From CAWVWD01 sp045106825 (lineage in GTDB: Bacteria; Bacteroidota; Bacteroidia; Chitinophagales; Saprospiraceae), in contig JBGCFH010000118.1 of the NCBI GenBank assembly GCA_045106825.1, forward strand, positions 16,851 to 80,850: a stretch of DNA of 64,000 bases. The letters run 5' to 3'. Position numbers and translations under genes: made by a program. Positions 9,643 through 17,913 of the stretch are shown here, piece after piece; within the stretch, counting starts at the first letter, position 1, and every line of letters begins with the position of its first letter. The notes under the pieces were generated by a model. The model did no database searches. It saw only the letters and a list, made by a program, of their open reading frames with translations, and was not told the DNA's origin.

Positions 9643-9715
9643 CGTATTCCGAAGCTCCAGCTTCGGAAAATAATTAATTATAGGACAAATCTCCGAAGCT
9701 GGAGCTTCGAAATAC
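9643..9715. repeat. Long hairpin of two nested palindromes upstream of gamma-CA gene
   Basis: GTATTCCGAAGCTCCAGC and its partner ending in CTTCGAAATAC form an arm of about 23 bp with one mismatch. Each arm is also a palindrome (CCGAAGCTCCAGCTTCGG; CCGAAGCTGGAGCTTCG), so two small hairpins or one large cruciform can form. It ends only 7 bp before the start codon at 9723 and would sit in the 5' untranslated region. The rest of the 9417-9722 gap is AT-rich with nothing seen. Confidence 0.65.
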
Positions 9716-9722
9716 GAAACTT

Positions 9723-10235
9723 ATGGCATTAATAAAATCAGTTCGAGGTTTTACACCTACTTTTGGTGATAATTGTTACTTCGCCGAAAATGCAACAATT
9801 GTTGGCGATGTTATCGCAGGTAACGATTGTAGTTTTTGGTTCAACGCTGTCGTTCGAGGCGATGTAAATTCTATTCGATTAGGGAATAAAGTCAATGTAC
9901 AAGATGGTGCAGTATTACATGCAACTTTTGAGAAAACAAAAACAATCATTGGTAATAATGTATCTATCGGTCACAATGCTATTGTTCATGGCTGTACGAT
10001 TAAGGACAATGTACTGGTCGGAATGGGTTCAATTGTGATGGATAATGCAGTTGTTGAAGCAAACGTATTGATTGCAGCAGGTGCAGTTGTATTAGAAAAT
10101 GCTCATTTAGAAAGCGGTTATATTTACGCTGGAGTTCCTGCTAAGAAATTAAAAAAGTTGAGTCCAGAGAATTTTCAACATTATGTTAGTAGAATCGCTA
10201 ATAATTATGTGAAATACGCTTCATGGTTTAAGTAA
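9723..10235 (+). CDS. Gamma-carbonic-anhydrase-family hexapeptide-repeat protein
   Basis: 170-residue left-handed beta-helix protein (PaaY/YrdA/CaiE-like group). Hexapeptide repeats run through residues 15-140 (e.g. NATIVGDVIAGNDC, NNVSIGHNAIVHGCTIKDNVLVGMGSIVMD). The zinc-ligand histidines of gamma-class carbonic anhydrases are visible in VLHATFE and in SIGHNAIVHGC. Such proteins are cytoplasmic trimers; many bacterial members have carbonic anhydrase or metal-binding activity, but the substrate of this one cannot be fixed. It is a single-gene unit ending in a strong terminator shared with a convergent gene. Confidence 0.88.
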   Translation: MALIKSVRGFTPTFGDNCYFAENATIVGDVIAGNDCSFWFNAVVRGDVNSIRLGNKVNVQDGAVLHATFEKTKTIIGNNVSIGHNAIVHGCTIKDNVLVGMGSIVMDNAVVEANVLIAAGAVVLENAHLESGYIYAGVPAKKLKKLSPENFQHYVSRIANNYVKYASWFK

Positions 10236-10244
10236 AATACAAAA

Positions 10245-10280
10245 AAGGGTTTTCGCCTTACACGAAAACCCTTACAATCT
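10245..10280. terminator. Bidirectional terminator between convergent genes
   Basis: AAGGGTTTTCG and CGAAAACCCTT form an 11-bp stem with a 7-nt loop, preceded by an A-run and followed by a T-rich stretch. It serves the plus-strand gamma-CA gene and possibly the minus-strand gene ending at 10332. Confidence 0.8.
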
Positions 10281-10331
10281 TTTTCAAAAATACAGTTATG
10301 CTTTCAACAAAAATTTATTTTTCACCTCTTG

Positions 10332-11102
10332 CTAATCTGTACCTTTGGCTGCACCTGCAGTCGAAATATACATGATTTTAACAGCAATTTTTCTAATCTC
10401 TTCCGAGTCTTCCTTATTTTCTTTAGAAGCTTCAGAGATAATGAAAAGTCCATCATCTGTTTTTTCAATGCTCAATCCTTTTGTAGTTGTTCCACCTTTT
10501 GTCATCGTCAAGCCTTCCATTTGTTCTAAGGTCTCATAATCAACATAAGCGAAATCAATTCCATCAATATCATTGTCATGATCCGCAAGATCAATCCCGT
10601 CAATATCATCGTCATCGAAAACACTTAGTGTCAAATCGTAAGAAAAATCTGTCCATTCACCATTTTCTTCCCCTTCAAATTTAATATTTGAATAGGTCAA
10701 AGTAATAAAAGAAATATTTTTTCCTTCGAATGTTAAACCATCGAACCATTTAGACTCTAAATTAGAAACATCAGATTTTATTTTCCCAATCTTGTGACCG
10801 ATACTCAAGTTATCATCTTGATCATCTGTTAACTTTTCAATAAACGTGGCAAAGTTAATATCATCGAAATCAGATGCTAATATGAAGGTTACGCCTTCAT
10901 CAGTCGCTGTGACAACTTTTGTACTAAATAAAGCTTCATCACCTTTGAATGAAATGTAAGGTGTAAAACTATCTTCCGTACCTTCAATGCCACCATTAAT
11001 TGAGGTCGTTAAACTGGCAACTTTATTCCCAAAAGCGGATGTAGAACAAACTAAGATAACTGCAAGAACAGATAAAAAATGTAACTGTTGTTGATTTTTC
11101 AT
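10332..11102 (-). CDS. Secreted protein of unknown function with DIDGID repeats
   Basis: I do not recognise the family. The start is placed at MKNQQQLHFLSVLAVILVC, which begins a normal signal peptide ending near SAFG; the frame stays open 75 bp upstream, but that part reads like non-coding AT-rich DNA. The mature part is rich in Asp, Lys and Gly and carries a near-repeat (DDDIDGIDLADH / DNDIDGIDFAYV), reminiscent of acidic calcium-binding loops, though no canonical motif is present. The rest looks like beta-strands with alternating polar residues. It is transcribed alone, convergent with the gamma-CA gene. Export to periplasm or surface is the only inference offered. Confidence 0.72.
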   Translation of the reverse strand: MKNQQQLHFLSVLAVILVCSTSAFGNKVASLTTSINGGIEGTEDSFTPYISFKGDEALFSTKVVTATDEGVTFILASDFDDINFATFIEKLTDDQDDNLSIGHKIGKIKSDVSNLESKWFDGLTFEGKNISFITLTYSNIKFEGEENGEWTDFSYDLTLSVFDDDDIDGIDLADHDNDIDGIDFAYVDYETLEQMEGLTMTKGGTTTKGLSIEKTDDGLFIISEASKENKEDSEEIRKIAVKIMYISTAGAAKGTD

Positions 11103-11557
11103 AAATCGTAAGGTTTTAAAAAATTGAAAAAGACAATTATAATTATGATAAATATTATGACACTTATGTAATTTCAATCACTATGCCAATTAATAAAAAA
11201 ACCACTTTCAGATTTAATGTGACATTGTTTAATTGAATAATAATAAAAAATAGCAATAAAAAAAGTATACTTAAATTTATAAATTTTGATTTTTTTTAAC
11301 ACAAAAACCTGTAAATCATTATTTTACAAAAATATTTATAATTAATAAATTTTTAACATTATATTTTAAAATTTGCTAATAGTGACGGTTATTTAGACAC
11401 TAATTATAGTAAAAAAACACCATTTTTATTAAATAGACTTAAAAGTAAGGAAATATTATAAGTAAATGAGCTAAAAAGTCTACTTAAATATGAAAAAATC
11501 ATAATTGATACAGAAACTATTTACCTAAAAAACGCACTAAAGTTTCATTTTTTCAAA
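11103..11557. other. AT-rich intergenic region, no feature seen
   Basis: Very AT-rich DNA upstream of the secreted-protein gene. No reading frame, hairpin or promoter consensus I would defend. Confidence 0.5.
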
Positions 11558-11797
11558 ATGAAATTATTTTTTATGCTATTAATGGCAAGTATTTTCGGTT
11601 TAAAATAATTCGTAATATGTTATACTGTAATTCGTGATTTTGACGATAATCCGCAACCTAAATTAAGTAAGAATTCGACATTCGATTTTAAATCGCCTGT
11701 CGAATGTTCTCATTTAAGTAAAAAAGTCATTAAAAAGCATCAATTCTTTATAAAATGTATTATAAAAATTTTCAAACCGACAACTACTATATTTTAA
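11558..11797 (+). pseudogene. Possible decayed small secreted-protein gene (one in-frame stop)
   Basis: An ATG opens MKLFFMLLMASIFGLK, a signal-peptide-like sequence, then a single TAA (11606-11608). The same frame then stays open for 62 codons (FVICYTVIRDFDDNPQPKLS and on) to a TAA at 11797. A T-tailed hairpin follows at 11849-11882. In DNA this AT-rich an open stretch of that length in the same frame is somewhat unlikely by chance, but no homology is recognised. It may be a dead gene or coincidence. Confidence 0.3.
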
Positions 11798-11848
11798 AAA
11801 AAATGAGGTCATAATTCCGACTATAATAAACACTGGCGATAAATCAAA

Positions 11849-11887
11849 AACGCTATTCTGAAATTATTTCAAAATAGCGTTTTTTAG
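11849..11887. terminator. Hairpin terminator
   Basis: AACGCTATTCTGAAAT pairs with ATTTCAAAATAGCGTT (one mismatch), followed on the plus strand by TTTTTAG and on the minus strand by a T-rich run. It lies 20-60 bp past the stop of the minus-strand gene at 11909. Confidence 0.7.
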
Positions 11888-11908
11888 TATTTTTTTGTTT
11901 AATAAAAT

Positions 11909-12277
11909 CTACCAAACATTCTCAAAATCCTTTGGTTCATACTGATGATTTCTATCGCTGTAATACGAACCTTCTTTTTTCTTTAATTGCAAATCTCCTT
12001 TTGTAAATAATCGAGATAAAAAAGCTATTGGAACTAAAACGACAAAGAAAATCACTGTCAACAAAACTCTGGAAACAACAGCTCCAATTCCTTCCGAAAT
12101 TTTGAACCAAGTCCAAGCAATCCATTTTGCTAAAAAAGGAATAAATAACCCAACCAAACCAATACCTAAAGCAACCTGAGCCAATATAGGAATATCAAAC
12201 AAAAACCGTACAATCAGTAAACCCACAGTCACGGTTAACATACCTTCTATTACTTTTTTATCATTTATTTGAATCAT
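11909..12277 (-). CDS. Small membrane protein resembling the SxtJ family
   Basis: 122 residues with three or four hydrophobic segments: MLTVTVGLLIVRFLF, ILAQVALGIGLVGLFIPFLA, IAWTWFKISEGIGAVVSRVL and VIFFVVLVPIAFLSRLF, ending in a charged tail (KKKEGSYYSDRNHQYEPKDF). The WTWFKxSEGIG segment and the C-terminal FENVW resemble SxtJ-family membrane proteins found beside carbamoyltransferases and polysaccharide genes. No such partner is adjacent; the neighbour upstream is a nucleotidyltransferase. Function unknown. Confidence 0.7.
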   Translation of the reverse strand: MIQINDKKVIEGMLTVTVGLLIVRFLFDIPILAQVALGIGLVGLFIPFLAKWIAWTWFKISEGIGAVVSRVLLTVIFFVVLVPIAFLSRLFTKGDLQLKKKEGSYYSDRNHQYEPKDFENVW

Positions 12278-12310
12278 AATCTTTTGAATTTATCGGTCAA
12301 AGATAATGAA

Positions 12311-13072
12311 TTATTGATGTTTTATGACTTTTCTAAAGAAGTCATTTAGTATCTCAACTTCTCGATTTTTTTCTACTTGAAAATCTTTTAAAAATTCGCT
12401 GTAATATTCTATTTCGTTTACGATATATTCATTCAAAACCACAATTTGTGGTCGTTTTCCTAACTCCTTTGCTGACTTTTTATCTATTAATAATTGGTCA
12501 ACAATCGGTCGAATCGTTGTTTCATCAAAACCATCTAACATCTCAGCAAACAAAACCGGCGGCATTGTTCCATTCGTTTTTATCCAATGACAACAAGCCA
12601 ACGGACGCAAAGCGTAGAAATATTTTTTTAGTGTAACTTCATCCTGTTTTAGATAATTATTGTATGTATTTCTTGCTATATTCAAATAATGATACATTAT
12701 ATTTTTAGCATTGAAAAATAGCGGAACTAACGCTCGCCATTCTTTCATAATTGCTTCATTTTCAATATAAACAATTGGACTATCCAACCATTCTAACAAT
12801 GATGGATTTGACTTACGAAATAAACCTAATGCTTTTCGCAATTCCCAACCGCTTAAATCTAAATCATTCGGCAACATTTTCTCAATAGTATCTTTACGAG
12901 TTCCGATTTGTAAATACCAATCTAAAGTATGTACATAAATAAATCGAACGTCCCAATCTGAATTTTCTGATGCAAAACCCCAAGCTCTACTACCCGATTC
13001 TATTGCATACAAAATCTTAATATGTCGACTTTTCTCTAATGCTCGTAATTGTTCTATGATATGTTTTCTCAT
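12311..13072 (-). CDS. YcgL/RlaP-family nucleotidyltransferase-like protein
   Basis: About 253 residues from MRKHIIEQLRALEK. The nucleotidyltransferase core GSRAWGFASENSDWDVRFIY carries the GS and DxD-like pattern of polymerase-beta-type nucleotidyltransferases, and the following helices (NPSLLEWLDSPIVY, YFYALRPLACCHWI) match the YcgL (RNA-repair-associated RlaP) family. The frame is open 66 bp further upstream, but that extension contains the terminator hairpin of the gene before it (13086-13121), so the downstream Met is the true start. No RNA-ligase partner gene is nearby, so the substrate is open. It is followed at 34 bp by the SxtJ-like gene, possibly co-transcribed. Confidence 0.83.
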   Translation of the reverse strand: MRKHIIEQLRALEKSRHIKILYAIESGSRAWGFASENSDWDVRFIYVHTLDWYLQIGTRKDTIEKMLPNDLDLSGWELRKALGLFRKSNPSLLEWLDSPIVYIENEAIMKEWRALVPLFFNAKNIMYHYLNIARNTYNNYLKQDEVTLKKYFYALRPLACCHWIKTNGTMPPVLFAEMLDGFDETTIRPIVDQLLIDKKSAKELGKRPQIVVLNEYIVNEIEYYSEFLKDFQVEKNREVEILNDFFRKVIKHQ

Positions 13073-13085
13073 TTCTATAAAATTA

Positions 13086-13121
13086 AAAACGTGTATTTTC
13101 AATGGTGAAAATACACGTTTT
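13086..13121 (-). terminator. Hairpin terminator after OmpA-family gene
   Basis: AAAACGTGTATTTTC and GAAAATACACGTTTT form a perfect 15-bp stem with a 6-nt loop. It sits 23 bp past the OmpA-family stop codon and separates that gene from the nucleotidyltransferase gene. Confidence 0.8.
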
Positions 13122-13143
13122 GTATCAAAAAAGTTCAACGGAA

Positions 13144-14820
13144 TTATTCATCAAAAGATTTTCGATTTAATTTAAATTCAATACGTCTATTTTTTGCCTT
13201 ATTATTACTTGAAGTGTTTGGAGCAAGTGGAACACTTGAACTATATGCTACGACACTTAATCTCGAACTTTCAATACCATGATCCATCAAGTATTTTTTA
13301 ATAACAATTGCTCGTCTTTTCGACAATTTCTTATTGTATTCATAATCTCCGTCACTATCTGAGTGTGCAATGATGACATAAGAATTATCTTCACATGCTT
13401 TCAAAATATTAATAATTTTATCTAAATCTGCATGCATCCGAGAGCGGATTCTATAACGATCACTATCAAAGTTAATATTTGCTCCGATTTCAGATAATTC
13501 AGTTTCTCTATTTCTACAGACATTTTCATCTTTAATCGGTTTTTCCTCTATCGTTTCTTCTATCACTACTTCAGTTGCTTCTATCACTACTTCAGTTGCT
13601 TCTTCAAATTCGGCTTCAATCTCATAGATTGGTTTCTCCTCAAGTTTTGGTTTTTCAACTGGAGGTTGAGGTTTTGGTAGAATTGGTTTCGTTTCTTCTA
13701 CCGCTTGTTTGGCAGGTTTAGCAGGTATTGGTTTCACAACTGCTTCAACGATTTCCTCTTTCGGTTTTGTCGGTGCGACAGTTGGCTTTTCTTCTTCCAC
13801 AATCGGCATATTTTCGACTTCTTCCCTAATAGGTTTTGGCATTGAAGGTTTTTCCTCAAGTTTTGGTTTTGTTTCTTCTACGCTTGATTTTCCTGGAGAC
13901 TCCGGAATTGTTGGAGCAGCAGGAGAAATCTCTGGTTGAGTGACAACTGATTCGGTATTAATTTTTTGGACAATTGTCGCTTCTTTTGGTTTTGAAGGTG
14001 GCGTATTGACATCAGATACTACAATAGGAGGTAATTCATTATTTAATAAAATTGTTTCTGTATCTAATAAATCAGTATCTTCTTCCATCGTCATCATATT
14101 CCCCACCAGACCTTCAGTTTTCATTCTCTCTAATCGTTCTTTCGCCTTTTGAGCTTGTACTAATCGTTGCTCTGCTCTATACTTTCTGATTTTCGCATAA
14201 CGACGTTCTCGTTCTCTCAATCGAGTTGCTTTTACCCTCTTCTTATTCGCTTTCCCAAAATGGACTCTTAATCCAATATTGTTTTGCATGTAAGACAATG
14301 GGCCAACAAAATCGTGATTGTATTGCGATTCAAAAATCAAAGATGTTCTTTCACCTAAATGAACCTGAACACCAAGACCAACTGGAGCAATATAAGTTAC
14401 CTCAGGCATCAGCGTCGTAAGTGAAGCTCCGCCTCCAAGCATAATATAAGGAGCGAACATCGTATGCTCTTTTAAAATATAGCCATTATCCAACTTATAT
14501 TTTAATTGAAAATTAGCACTATAAAGATTAGTTTCTTGGTATTTAAGAGGTTCACCATCCAAGATTGCCACAGGAAAGTTGATAGGAGAACGATTGCCTT
14601 GCAAAGATAAATCAAAGTGATGATTTATATAACGTGACACAGTCAAGTTTACACCTATTTTATATTCATAAGGGTTTGGTAATTTTCTTTCTAAAACAGC
14701 AGAGTAACTATAAATACCGCCATTTGTCCCGATGCTCCAATCATACTTTTTATTTTGAGCATTCGTGACAAATCCCGTCAATAATAAAACCAATAAAAAT
14801 AGGTATTTACACCATTTCAT
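13144..14820 (-). CDS. OmpA-family outer membrane/peptidoglycan-binding protein
   Basis: Envelope protein with signal peptide (MKWCKYLFLLVLLLTGFVTNAQ; an in-frame Met 8 codons earlier is possible). Residues about 30-190 look like an outer-membrane beta-barrel (alternating aromatic strands such as YSANFQLKYKL and GLGVQVHLGERTSLIFESQY). A basic/acidic helix (REREERRYAKIRKYRAEQ type) follows, then a linker of roughly 180 residues rich in Pro, Glu and Lys, including the tandem EATEVVI unit. The last 110 residues form an OmpA domain: INFDSDRYRIRSRM, then HSDSDGDYEYNKKLSKRRA with the Asp and Arg used to hold diaminopimelate. It is thus expected to tether the outer membrane to peptidoglycan. It is transcribed alone with its own terminator. 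Confidence 0.88.
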   Translation of the reverse strand: MKWCKYLFLLVLLLTGFVTNAQNKKYDWSIGTNGGIYSYSAVLERKLPNPYEYKIGVNLTVSRYINHHFDLSLQGNRSPINFPVAILDGEPLKYQETNLYSANFQLKYKLDNGYILKEHTMFAPYIMLGGGASLTTLMPEVTYIAPVGLGVQVHLGERTSLIFESQYNHDFVGPLSYMQNNIGLRVHFGKANKKRVKATRLRERERRYAKIRKYRAEQRLVQAQKAKERLERMKTEGLVGNMMTMEEDTDLLDTETILLNNELPPIVVSDVNTPPSKPKEATIVQKINTESVVTQPEISPAAPTIPESPGKSSVEETKPKLEEKPSMPKPIREEVENMPIVEEEKPTVAPTKPKEEIVEAVVKPIPAKPAKQAVEETKPILPKPQPPVEKPKLEEKPIYEIEAEFEEATEVVIEATEVVIEETIEEKPIKDENVCRNRETELSEIGANINFDSDRYRIRSRMHADLDKIINILKACEDNSYVIIAHSDSDGDYEYNKKLSKRRAIVIKKYLMDHGIESSRLSVVAYSSSVPLAPNTSSNNKAKNRRIEFKLNRKSFDE

Positions 14821-14844
14821 ATGTTTTGATTTTTCAATTTTCAT

Positions 14845-15434
14845 CTTTTGATCATTGAATTGTTTATCAACTTACAATAACCATTCCGACTAAAATCACT
14901 ATATATCAAGATTTAAGACAAATTTAAACTTTGATATTAAAAATATATTTATAACTTTTTAATAAATATGTTGTGACATATCACTTGCAAATTATTCTTG
15001 TTTTCTAATCACTTGTATATATGTAAGTTATCAAAAAAACAATAGACAAACGACTTTATTAAGCCATCGTTTGCTTTATGACGTTATCTCTACTGAATAG
15101 ATATTCTTTTTATTTAAAAAATTACATTTCGATTAAAATTTTAACATTTTGCTTAATAATAAATGTTTAAACATTTGTTTTATGCTGAATAATAGTATCT
15201 TTATGATGCATTCAAATATTTTATACTAAAAGATAGATAAGGTTATATAACAATACACAACTAACTAACTTATACCTTATCATAAATAGCATTTATACCA
15301 GCTTTAAAGCACAACTCATTATGATATGAGTTGTCCCAACCTTAAATCAATATCAAGGATTCTGTCGGGCAGTTACAAGTTCCACTTGTAGTACGAGTTC
15401 TATATATGTCATAAAACCAAAACCATAATAACTT
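14845..15434. other. Intergenic region with two palindromes before HNH gene
   Basis: About 590 bp of AT-rich DNA without a convincing gene. Two palindromes stand near the right end: ACAACTCAT...ATGAGTTGT at 15311-15334 and TACAAGTTCCACTTGTA at 15374-15390, 45-120 bp upstream of the NUMOD4-HNH start. They have no T-tract and are not obvious terminators. Confidence 0.5.
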
Positions 15435-16028
15435 ATGGAAAAGAAAACAACAAAACCAACCTCAAAGCCTACAACAGTTGAGAGTTTCTGGAATGAAAAA
15501 TGGGTTCAAGTTACCTTTCCAGAGGAAATTAAGTCTGTTAGATACCAGATTTCTAACTATGGTCGAATACGTGCAATTAATAAAGTTACAGGAAAAGAAA
15601 AATTGCTAAAAGGTTCTCATAGTAAACGAGGACATCATCGCCTAAATATCAAAATGGAATCAGGAAAAGGTGCTGGTGTTTATGTTCATCGTATCGTCGC
15701 TGAGACTTTTGTCGAGCAGCCGAGTGAGGAACATAAGTATGTGATTCATTTAGATCATGATAAAACGAATAATAAATACACTAATCTTCGATGGGCAACA
15801 CAAGATGAAGTTAATAAACACGCTAAAAATAGTCCATTATACGATCAGGCAAGAGAAAAACAAAGGGAACATTATAAACTTAATGAAGCAAAAGTTAAGA
15901 TGATAAAACGAATGCTTAAACGCAAAAAAGTTAAGATGAAAATTATCGCAAAGCAATTCGGTATATCACATACTCAACTTAATCGAATCAAAAATGGTGA
16001 AAATTGGGCAGATGTAGATCCTGATTAA
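15435..16028 (+). CDS. NUMOD4/HNH endonuclease-like protein with C-terminal helix-turn-helix
   Basis: 197 residues in three parts. Residues 17-60 form a NUMOD4 motif (FWNEKWVQVTFPEEIKSVRY, then QISNYGRIRAINK). Residues about 75-135 are an HNH_3-type nuclease domain (VHRIVAETFV, then VIHLDHDKTNNKYTNLRWAT). The basic C-terminus has a helix-turn-helix (IIAKQFGISHTQLNRIKNGE). This layout is that of phage and mobile homing-type endonucleases, which nick DNA at a recognition site, but free-standing copies are also common in Bacteroidota chromosomes and some may act as regulators. There is no intron, phage gene or IS around it. It lies 10 bp from the convergent YhhN gene. Confidence 0.85.
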   Translation: MEKKTTKPTSKPTTVESFWNEKWVQVTFPEEIKSVRYQISNYGRIRAINKVTGKEKLLKGSHSKRGHHRLNIKMESGKGAGVYVHRIVAETFVEQPSEEHKYVIHLDHDKTNNKYTNLRWATQDEVNKHAKNSPLYDQAREKQREHYKLNEAKVKMIKRMLKRKKVKMKIIAKQFGISHTQLNRIKNGENWADVDPD

Positions 16029-16038
16029 TCATTTTATA

Positions 16039-16719
16039 TCAAATACTTTTATTGATTTCAATTGTATTTTTTGTAATTAAATATTGTGCTGTGATATATG
16101 TCACCATAATTATAATATGATGATATGGAATCGTTAGTGTCGATGCCTTAAACTTATTTAATGCAATTACAGAATCTGAAAACATAAATAATAAAACGCC
16201 TATAAATAAGGCGATAAATAAGGATTTTGGCAATTGTGATTTCAGATTCAATGTAGCAACTGACATTAAGCAAATGACAGAACTGTATACAATGACTGGG
16301 ATTTTCATATCTGCTAAGTCATTCCACAAATATGATAATATTCCAGCAAGATAAATCAGAAATGGTAATACAAGCCAAGGTTTTTGTCGAATAAAACCAT
16401 TAGATAATGACTGATAATTTATAAATGCAGTGATATAAAATAGATGTGTTATCAAAAAACATCCTAAACCAAGCATAAAGTAAAAACTTCCGTCAAACAT
16501 CAAAAAAGTATCACCTCCAATCGAAAATATCAATCCTAAGAGAATTAATGTAGAAAAACGATTACGATTTTTAATTGTAGAATGAAGAAAATAAGCTGAA
16601 AGACTTATCATTAATAATGGTTTTGCTATATAAATAATATTTATATTCTGAGTAGCTTCTCCATAAAGTTCAGCAATAACAACAAGGAAGAAGCATGACA
16701 ATAATATTCTTGATTTCAT
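16039..16719 (-). CDS. YhhN-family integral membrane protein (lysoplasmalogenase-like)
   Basis: 226 residues with about eight membrane spans and almost no soluble part. Features of the YhhN/TMEM86 family are visible: a Lys-Pro pair in an early helix (IIYIAKPLLMISLSAYFL), the GDTFLM motif after helix 3, HLFYITAF, and the SDSVIALNKF segment near the C-terminus. Characterised vertebrate members hydrolyse the vinyl-ether bond of lysoplasmalogens; the bacterial substrate is not settled. Its start codon lies 15 bp from the MITE-like element at 16735, so that element may carry or disturb its promoter. Confidence 0.87.
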   Translation of the reverse strand: MKSRILLSCFFLVVIAELYGEATQNINIIYIAKPLLMISLSAYFLHSTIKNRNRFSTLILLGLIFSIGGDTFLMFDGSFYFMLGLGCFLITHLFYITAFINYQSLSNGFIRQKPWLVLPFLIYLAGILSYLWNDLADMKIPVIVYSSVICLMSVATLNLKSQLPKSLFIALFIGVLLFMFSDSVIALNKFKASTLTIPYHHIIIMVTYITAQYLITKNTIEINKSI

Positions 16720-16734
16720 ATTTTGATAGATATT

Positions 16735-16897
16735 AGACTTTATTCTAAATAATTTCGTATAAAGCTGAATTATCTTTTATCGCTACTCTTCGTTAGCAAA
16801 ATACTCATGTAGCAAGGCTACACACCGTTTTTGCCGCCTCAATTAGCAATAAAATCTAAATTCCCATTCATTACGAAACCATTTTAGAATAAAGTCT
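16735..16897. mobile_element. MITE-like element, copy 1
   Basis: A 163-bp non-coding element with terminal inverted repeats AGACTTTATTCTAAA...TTTAGAATAAAGTCT; pairing extends imperfectly inward to TTTCGTA/TACGAAA. It carries an internal GTAGCaagGCTAC hairpin. A second copy (32579-32786) has the same ends and the same internal wording (TTCCCATTCATTAC). Both copies are flanked by ATT on each side, a possible 3-bp target duplication. No transposase is present, so movement would need one in trans. Confidence 0.75.
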
Positions 16898-17023
16898 ATT
16901 AATCATTATATTTTCTTTCAAAAATTCAATAATAAGGGAATTTTCCCAAGAACCATTATTATATTTCTTATTAAATCAGTTTTTCATAGTTTTTGAAACT
17001 ATAAAAAATCATAGAAAAAAATT

Positions 17024-17056
17024 TTGTTATAAACAAAAATAATTTCTTATCTTTGC
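17024..17056 (+). promoter_or_regulatory. Bacteroidota-type promoter for rplS
   Basis: TTTG at 17024-17027, a 21-bp spacer, then TATCTTTG at 17049-17056 fit the TTTG/TAnnTTTG consensus of the Bacteroidota primary sigma factor. The start codon lies about 85 bp downstream, leaving a short leader. Confidence 0.75.
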
Positions 17057-17140
17057 ACTCGCATTTTTTGAAGACGACTTTTCAGTTATCAATTATAATA
17101 TAACTAATTGACGTTGATAACTTTATAAAATACATTAAAG

Positions 17141-17500
17141 ATGGAACTTTTAAAATACGTTGAGGAACAACTTACAAAGGAATCAAATTATCCTGATTTC
17201 CGTGCAGGAGATAATGTAACTGTAAGTTATAAGATTATCGAAGGAAGTAAAGAACGTATTCAGGATTTTAGAGGAGATGTAATTCAAATCTCTGGTAAAG
17301 GTATGACAAAGACTTTCACTGTTCGTAAAATGTCTAATGGTGTTGGAGTTGAGCGTGTCTTCCCTTTCAATTCACCAAATATTTCTGGAATCAAAGTTAA
17401 CAAATACGGTAAAGTTCGCCGTTCAAGATTGTACTACTTACGTGATTTAGTAGGTAAAAAAGCTCGTATTAAGGAAAAACAAACTATCAGAAAGAAATAG
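17141..17500 (+). CDS. rplS: 50S ribosomal protein L19
   Basis: 119-residue L19 located at the 30S-50S interface. The family signature is full length: YPDFRAGDNVTVSYKIIEGS, RIQDFRGDVIQISGKG, TFTVRKMSNGVGVERVFP, then KVRRSRLYYLRDLVGKKARI. It stands alone here (no trmD or rimM neighbour), with its own consensus promoter and a strong terminator right after it. No anomaly. Confidence 0.98.
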   Translation: MELLKYVEEQLTKESNYPDFRAGDNVTVSYKIIEGSKERIQDFRGDVIQISGKGMTKTFTVRKMSNGVGVERVFPFNSPNISGIKVNKYGKVRRSRLYYLRDLVGKKARIKEKQTIRKK

Positions 17501-17524
17501 TTATAAAAATTATATGTTTTTGTA

Positions 17525-17557
17525 GGCATTGATTCTTCGGAGTCAATGCCTTTTTTT
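17525..17557 (+). terminator. Strong terminator of rplS
   Basis: GGCATTGATTC-TTCG-GAGTCAATGCC, an 11-bp stem with a UUCG-type tetraloop, followed by seven T. Textbook intrinsic terminator. Confidence 0.92.
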
Positions 17558-17610
17558 ATTGGGTTTTATTTCCGAGATTTTAGGGCTTCGTTTATAGTTT
17601 TTTATAAACT

Positions 17611-17649
17611 AAAAAATCCCATCTAAGCGAACTTAGACGGGATTTTTTT
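17611..17649 (-). terminator. Terminator of Ala/Glu-rich lipoprotein gene
   Basis: AAAAAATCCCATCTAAG-CGAA-CTTAGACGGGATTTTTT, a long stem with a tetraloop; on the minus strand it ends in a T-run 20 bp past the lipoprotein stop codon. Confidence 0.85.
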
Positions 17650-17667
17650 ATAAAAGAATAATTATGA

Positions 17668-17913
17668 TTACTCTTCTGTTGTTGCTTCTTCAACTGCTTC
17701 TTCAACTTCTTCAACAGCATCTTCAACTGCTTCTTCAGCTTCTTCCATAGCACCTTCAACTGCTTCAGCAGCTTCTTGAGCAGCACCTTCTGCTTGTTCA
17801 ACAGCTTGTTGAGCCGCATCTTGTGCAGCTTGTCCTGCTTCTTCTGCAGCACCACATGAAGTCATAAATGCAACCAACGCTACTGCAACTAATAAAGACA
17901 TTAATTTTTTCAT
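17668..17913 (-). CDS. Small Ala/Glu-rich lipoprotein
   Basis: 81 residues: signal peptide with lipobox (MKKLMSLLVAVALVAFMTSC), then a highly acidic low-complexity tail built from EEA/QAA/EVE units that should form one long helix or coiled coil. No known domain; such acidic Ala-rich lipoproteins are common in Bacteroidota envelopes, sometimes abundant. The strong terminator suggests a highly transcribed single gene. The opposite strand also stays open over much of this stretch because the GCT/TTC repeats lack stops; that frame is Lys/Leu low complexity and not real. Function unknown. Confidence 0.8.
   Translation of the reverse strand: MKKLMSLLVAVALVAFMTSCGAAEEAGQAAQDAAQQAVEQAEGAAQEAAEAVEGAMEEAEEAVEDAVEEVEEAVEEATTEE

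Noticed and set aside
12311..13138. Longer form of the nucleotidyltransferase gene starting at 13138
   Set aside because: The extra 22 codons are encoded by the terminator hairpin of the upstream gene, so the Met at 13072 is the better start.
17592..17855. Lys/Leu-rich ORF on the minus strand over the Ala/Glu-rich lipoprotein
   Set aside because: It is the same DNA as the real gene read in another frame of the same strand; GCT/TTC-type repeats lack stops in several frames. It lacks a start signal, and part of it is the terminator hairpin.
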